Assembly: GCA_022839625.1 (NCBI GenBank)
Contig: JALHJL010000003.1
Location: 1-64,000 of the forward strand
DNA: 64,000 nt
Origin: Phycisphaerales bacterium
GTDB taxonomy: Bacteria; Planctomycetota; Phycisphaerae; UBA1845; Fen-1342
Direction: 5' to 3'
In this document: one piece after another, positions 60,423 to 64,000 of the stretch
How the letters are laid out: each line of letters begins with the position of its first letter
Position numbering within the stretch: the first letter of the stretch is position 1
Translations under genes and position numbers: made by a program
The notes under the pieces: model-generated
The model's database searches: none
Told to the model about the DNA's origin: nothing
Seen by the model: only the letters and a program-made list of their open reading frames with translations

Positions 60423-63218
60423 CTACGGGCAATTGACCGGCCCCGGGCAACTGCACCCGGTACCGCACTGCGTCATCAGCGCCACGAACGGGTTGATGTC
60501 GCTGAACGAACCCTGGCCATACGTCCCGTCGCAGTTGATGTCGCCGTTCGCGGGCGGGCAGCCCGGATTGGCGCTCTGCCAACTCGCGAAGTTGGAGAGG
60601 TACAGCACGAACGGGTTGATGTCGCCGAAGTCGATGCTGCCGTCGCAGTTCAGGTCGCCGATGCAGCCGCCGCACAAGTTGACCAGACCCGGGCACTTGC
60701 AGCCCAGCAGGGTCTCCAGCAGCAGCAGGTCATCGCAGTCCACGACCTTGTCGTTTGTGAGGTCGCAGCTCAGGTCGATAAGCACCGCGTCGTCCAGGTT
60801 GTGCCAGTCGCCGAAGTTGGCGTCGATGTACGCCGCATCGAGGCAGTCGACCTTGCCGTCGTGGCCGCGCGGGGCAGCGCCCGGGGAAACGCCGGGAAAG
60901 CCGGCCACGTCGGCCGCCGAGGCGCCCGGAACCCAGGGCCGCGCATTGCCGTTGCAGTCATAGATAGTCGTGTTGAAGAAGTTGTTGTTGCCGGTCAGCG
61001 ACGCCCACACCGTATCCACCAGCTCGAAGGCGTCCCAGCGGTGCAGCGCGCAGCCGTCGCTTTCGGCCAGCGCGAGACCGTCGCAGAAGTAGCGCACGTC
61101 GCGGCAATCGAAGTTCCCGTCGCCATTAAAGTCGCCGATGATGTCGAGGCACAGGTTGTTCGGGGCTGCGGGGACATATGCCTTGTAGGTCGTCCAGGGG
61201 TAGCCCTGCCCGTTGGGGTTGGCCGAAATGCTGTTCGGATCGGCGCCGTCCCACAGCGGGTTCAGCACGTAACGGTCGTAGATCGCGGCCATCATCGCCG
61301 GGATGTCGTTGATATTGCGGCGGCCGTCCTGGTTGAAGTCGCCCGCCAGCCAGTTCGATTGCGGCAGCGGGGCGGATACGTTGCTGCCGCCGATGTTCTT
61401 GTGGTACGTGCCGTTGCCGCCGTCGCTGTAGTACCCGTCCGGCGGATAATCGCAATCGCAGGCGTTGTAGTCCTGGTCGCCCGGCTTCGGCCAGACCAGG
61501 CCCGGCGGGTCGAACAGGGGCAGCGTGTAGTCGCTGGCCTTGGCCCGCACCGGCAGGACGTAGAGGTTGCTGTACTGGCCGAAGGTGGGGCAATCGCCGC
61601 CGACGCCGAGACCGTTGTTGTTCTTGGTCCACAGGCGCAGGGCCGGATTGAGTATCGGGTTCGGCACGAAGCTGCACGGGTTGAGCAGATCAGGCACGCA
61701 CGTCAGCGCCGCCTGGAGGAAGTAGTCCTTCGCCAGGAGCTCGCCGGGCATGAAGTAGTTGTCCGAGCCGCCGGGCACCGCAACCGTCGCGGCGATGCTG
61801 GCCAGCATGTTGCGCAGGTAGTCGGCGGCGGCCTGGTTCGCCATATAGGTGGGGCTGCCGGGGTTGTCTTCCAGTGGATCGCCGACCGTCGCGAACGTCT
61901 CGGGACCGCCGATCAGGTACCCGCTGTTCGGGTCGCAGTTGTACAGGATGTTCTCGATTGTGGGGCGGACACACTGCGTGCCGCCGCGCTCGTCATACAC
62001 CATGCCGAGAATCTCGTACCGGCCGGCCATGACGTCGCCGACGGCACGGCTGCTGCCGGCCAGGCCCGTGTAGCCGATCGCGAGGCGGTGGTTCTTGACT
62101 GCGTCTTCCATCTCGCTCGACCCGCCGCAGTTGTTGGCCCGGAAGTGGCGGCCGAGCAGGTTGTACTTGGTGCTGGAGTGCTTCTTGCCGCAGTTGTCGC
62201 CGCGGCCCCAGCTCGGGTCGACGCAGGTGCTGTTCATCGCGCCGTTGCGAGTGCCCGAGCCCGCGTCGCGGGTAGCGGCCACCAAGTTCTCGCCGGTCGG
62301 CATACGCCCGGTAAGGAACAGGTACTTCAGCTCGCTTTCCTTTATGCACTTGGTCGGCGGGCAGGCGTTGTCGGCCTGGATCGCGCCGCGGTTCGCGATG
62401 AACGCGATGGGCACCCACGCAATCGGGGTGTCAAACACCGTCTGCTCGTCCGGGTTGGCGACGTTGATGTTCAGACAGTTGCCGGGGTTGCTCGGATCGC
62501 ACAGGCTCTTGAGCTTGTTGCTCTCGCTGCCGCCCGGGCAACAAGACCACGCATTCGTCGGGTTGAGGCCGTAGCCGGGGTCGCCGGGCTTGCGACCGTA
62601 GTACGGGGTGCCGGGCTGCGTCACGAACCAGGACGTCGGGACGTCCATGACGGCCATGTCGATGGAGGTCTGCAAGTACGCCAGGGGCGTACAGTTGGAA
62701 TGCTGTGCGCCGCACCCCGGCACGCCCACGCACGCGCCGGTCTGTCCGTAGATGGTCGTGTTGATGTACCCGTAGTCGGCGGGCGGCGTCGTGGGGACCA
62801 CCCCGTTCAGCGCCCAGTCGCGCAGGTCGGCCAGACCGTTGCCGGACCCGACCCCGCGGTAGTTCACGATCCACTCGGTCGTGGCCGGGAAGGCGCAACT
62901 GCCGGGCGGGTCGAACGCCGGCGCAAGTTGGTCCACGTACGAGGTGTAATCACATGGGCACTTGATGAAGCCCGCGAAGTCGACCCACGCGCAGGGCTCG
63001 TCATAGCAGGTCCAGGGATTCGGGTCCGCCCACACCTGGTCAAAATCGACGTTGATGAAGTCGTTCGTCGAGGCCGGCTTGGTGAAGAAGTCCTTGAACA
63101 ACGTGGCGCCGCTGATGTTGACCTGCTCGGGCTGGGCCATGACGGCCGGCACCGCCAGTAACAGTGCGGCAATGCACGCGGTGGCCATGCGTTTCGATAC
63201 TGCTGGTTTCCTCGCCAT
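60423..63218 (-). CDS. Secreted PstS-like protein with several calcium-loop repeats
   Basis: The 931-residue product has a signal peptide (MATACIAALLLAVPAVMAQ) and a phosphate-binding-protein-like region (VNISGATLFKDFF, NYRGVGSGNGLADL, RDAGSGTRNGAMN). The last matches the GSGTR motif of PstS that binds phosphate. The C-terminal third has at least six EF-loop-like repeats, including GDFNQDGRRNIND, GDFNGDGNFDCRDV, DGKVDCLDA and GDLNCDGSIDFGDINPFV. It is Cys-rich. No ABC transporter genes are near. It may capture or sense phosphate at the surface or be purely structural. ATG 63218 lies behind AGGAGG. Confidence 0.82.
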   Translation of the reverse strand: MARKPAVSKRMATACIAALLLAVPAVMAQPEQVNISGATLFKDFFTKPASTNDFINVDFDQVWADPNPWTCYDEPCAWVDFAGFIKCPCDYTSYVDQLAPAFDPPGSCAFPATTEWIVNYRGVGSGNGLADLRDWALNGVVPTTPPADYGYINTTIYGQTGACVGVPGCGAQHSNCTPLAYLQTSIDMAVMDVPTSWFVTQPGTPYYGRKPGDPGYGLNPTNAWSCCPGGSESNKLKSLCDPSNPGNCLNINVANPDEQTVFDTPIAWVPIAFIANRGAIQADNACPPTKCIKESELKYLFLTGRMPTGENLVAATRDAGSGTRNGAMNSTCVDPSWGRGDNCGKKHSSTKYNLLGRHFRANNCGGSSEMEDAVKNHRLAIGYTGLAGSSRAVGDVMAGRYEILGMVYDERGGTQCVRPTIENILYNCDPNSGYLIGGPETFATVGDPLEDNPGSPTYMANQAAADYLRNMLASIAATVAVPGGSDNYFMPGELLAKDYFLQAALTCVPDLLNPCSFVPNPILNPALRLWTKNNNGLGVGGDCPTFGQYSNLYVLPVRAKASDYTLPLFDPPGLVWPKPGDQDYNACDCDYPPDGYYSDGGNGTYHKNIGGSNVSAPLPQSNWLAGDFNQDGRRNINDIPAMMAAIYDRYVLNPLWDGADPNSISANPNGQGYPWTTYKAYVPAAPNNLCLDIIGDFNGDGNFDCRDVRYFCDGLALAESDGCALHRWDAFELVDTVWASLTGNNNFFNTTIYDCNGNARPWVPGASAADVAGFPGVSPGAAPRGHDGKVDCLDAAYIDANFGDWHNLDDAVLIDLSCDLTNDKVVDCDDLLLLETLLGCKCPGLVNLCGGCIGDLNCDGSIDFGDINPFVLYLSNFASWQSANPGCPPANGDINCDGTYGQGSFSDINPFVALMTQCGTGCSCPGPVNCP

Positions 63219-63360
63219 ACTTCGTTTCCTCCTGTTGCTTACTGCTGGTGTTCTGAACGGATGACATACCCGGCGACGTACCCCCACAGGCGCGGGCCTT
63301 CGCCGACACTGCCCGCGTCTTCTGGCCTTCTGGAACAAGGCGCCGGGGCCGCGGCACCGG

Positions 63361-64000
63361 CTACTGTCCCGCAAATACCTCTGTGTTGGGGCCGGTCAGG
63401 CTGTAGTACGCCTGCCCCCACTCGCGCTTCCTCATGGTCTCCAGAATCGTCTTGCGCGCCACGCTGCCATCCACGTAGAGGAAGTTGGTGGTGCCGCCGA
63501 GCTCGTCCCCGCCGGGATGATGGCGCCCAACCGCATTGATCTCCGGCCCCATGCTTCCGTCGATGACTCCGTATACATCCTCGAGCTGGTGGGCCGGCAC
63601 CAGCCCATAGTTCACGGCCCCCGGCTTACCGTACGTGAATCCGCCGCCCGCGGACGCCGCATACTCGTCCGCCCCGCTGCCAATGTTCCAGAACGGGTTA
63701 ACCGGCCGATGGCTCTTGCTCAACAGGCTGCCACCCTGCTCGACCGCGGACACCTTCCAGTTGCTGTGCAGCTCGGTCACCAGAATCACGCCCCGCCCGC
63801 CCTTGATCCAGCTCTCGTTGACACACTGGTTCCGTCGTTCCCGGTTACCCGACAGTTCGCTCGTGAACTTGTTGCGTGGCACGATCGCCGCGTTGGCCGT
63901 GTAGGCAAGCCGCCGGGCCTGCTTGTCCGCCAGGGTGCCCGGCGGTCCGCTGCCGAACTGGTCGGCCTGCCCGCCCTCCCAATCCTGCGGATCCGGCCCC
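63361..64000 (-). CDS. DUF1559-type prepilin-like protein, 5' end beyond the window
   Basis: An open frame runs from the stop at 63361 to the right edge with no stop codon, so at least 213 residues of the C-terminal part are present and the N-terminal prepilin helix lies outside. The block HPGGDELGGTTNFLYVDGSVAR is the H-X9-DG C-terminal mark of planctomycete DUF1559 proteins. The GTG at 63882 is internal, because coding-like sequence continues upstream (DKQARRLAYTANAAI). Such proteins form pilus- or secretion-like fibres. Confidence 0.82.
   Translation of the reverse strand, partial: GPDPQDWEGGQADQFGSGPPGTLADKQARRLAYTANAAIVPRNKFTSELSGNRERRNQCVNESWIKGGRGVILVTELHSNWKVSAVEQGGSLLSKSHRPVNPFWNIGSGADEYAASAGGGFTYGKPGAVNYGLVPAHQLEDVYGVIDGSMGPEINAVGRHHPGGDELGGTTNFLYVDGSVARKTILETMRKREWGQAYYSLTGPNTEVFAGQ

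Noticed and set aside
60243..63161. 972-residue plus-strand open frame
   Set aside because: Shadow of the secreted PstS-like gene. Composition is Val/Arg-rich with no recognisable domain.

Overview
This is a GC-rich bacterial chromosome segment. It most likely comes from a member of the Planctomycetota close to Phycisphaerae. Three things point there: secreted proteins ending in paired calcium-loop repeats with the signature GDINPFV (57848-60142 and 60423-63218); a prepilin-like protein with the FLYVDGSV block of the DUF1559 family at the right edge; and a fused alternative complex III operon beside an A2-type caa3 oxidase. LptE, a BamD-like protein and OmpA-like lipoproteins imply an outer membrane. 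I cannot name a species. I see no phage, plasmid or CRISPR array.

Layout. 0.2-7.4 kb holds housekeeping genes: an M24 peptidase, a LOG-family protein, a VKOR-DsbA-DsbA fusion, nfo and maf back to back, a primary-type sigma factor and yacG. 7.6-14.7 kb is mutS, a TrkH-like channel and a tightly overlapping neuA-neuB-neuC set for CMP-sialic-acid-type sugars. 14.9-19.4 kb has a frameshifted lipoprotein gene, then bamD-like, lptE and ftsH. 19.4-20.1 kb is a gene-free block of REP-like hairpins, a decayed RAYT transposase start and a heptamer array. 20.1-27.8 kb has hemerythrin, OmpA-like and membrane genes on the minus strand, rny with a long leader on the plus strand, then a lipoprotein and a radical SAM enzyme. 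28.2 kb is a tRNA-Arg. 28.6-34.0 kb is an exported TldE/TldD pair (TldE frameshifted) and an ABC ATPase pair.

34.2-47.9 kb is one respiratory operon: actA, actB, actC, actD-actE fused, actF, a small membrane protein, sco, ctaC, ctaD, ctaE and ctaF. Quinol oxidised by complex III would pass electrons through cytochromes to caa3 oxidase, with Sco loading the CuA site. 47.9-54 kb has a nitrilase-family protein, a GT9 glycosyltransferase, DinB, mnmA and an AlkP-like lipoprotein. 54.3-57.8 kb is a large methyltransferase, coiled-coil and double-glycosyltransferase fusion. 57.8-64 kb holds two secreted dockerin-like proteins and the partial prepilin.

The most unusual signal is a set of short, strictly phased, degenerate tandem arrays with 7-, 8-, 14- or 18-bp periods, several with an inverted partner. 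They sit at gene joints (34911-35260, 38527-38626, 43861-43938, 44919-44966, 50929-50963) or in frame inside conserved enzymes (actB, mnmA). One appears to supply the signal peptide of CtaC, and another the tail of CtaC plus the start of CtaD. Separate REP-like palindromes lie in frame in neuC and in the nitrilase gene.
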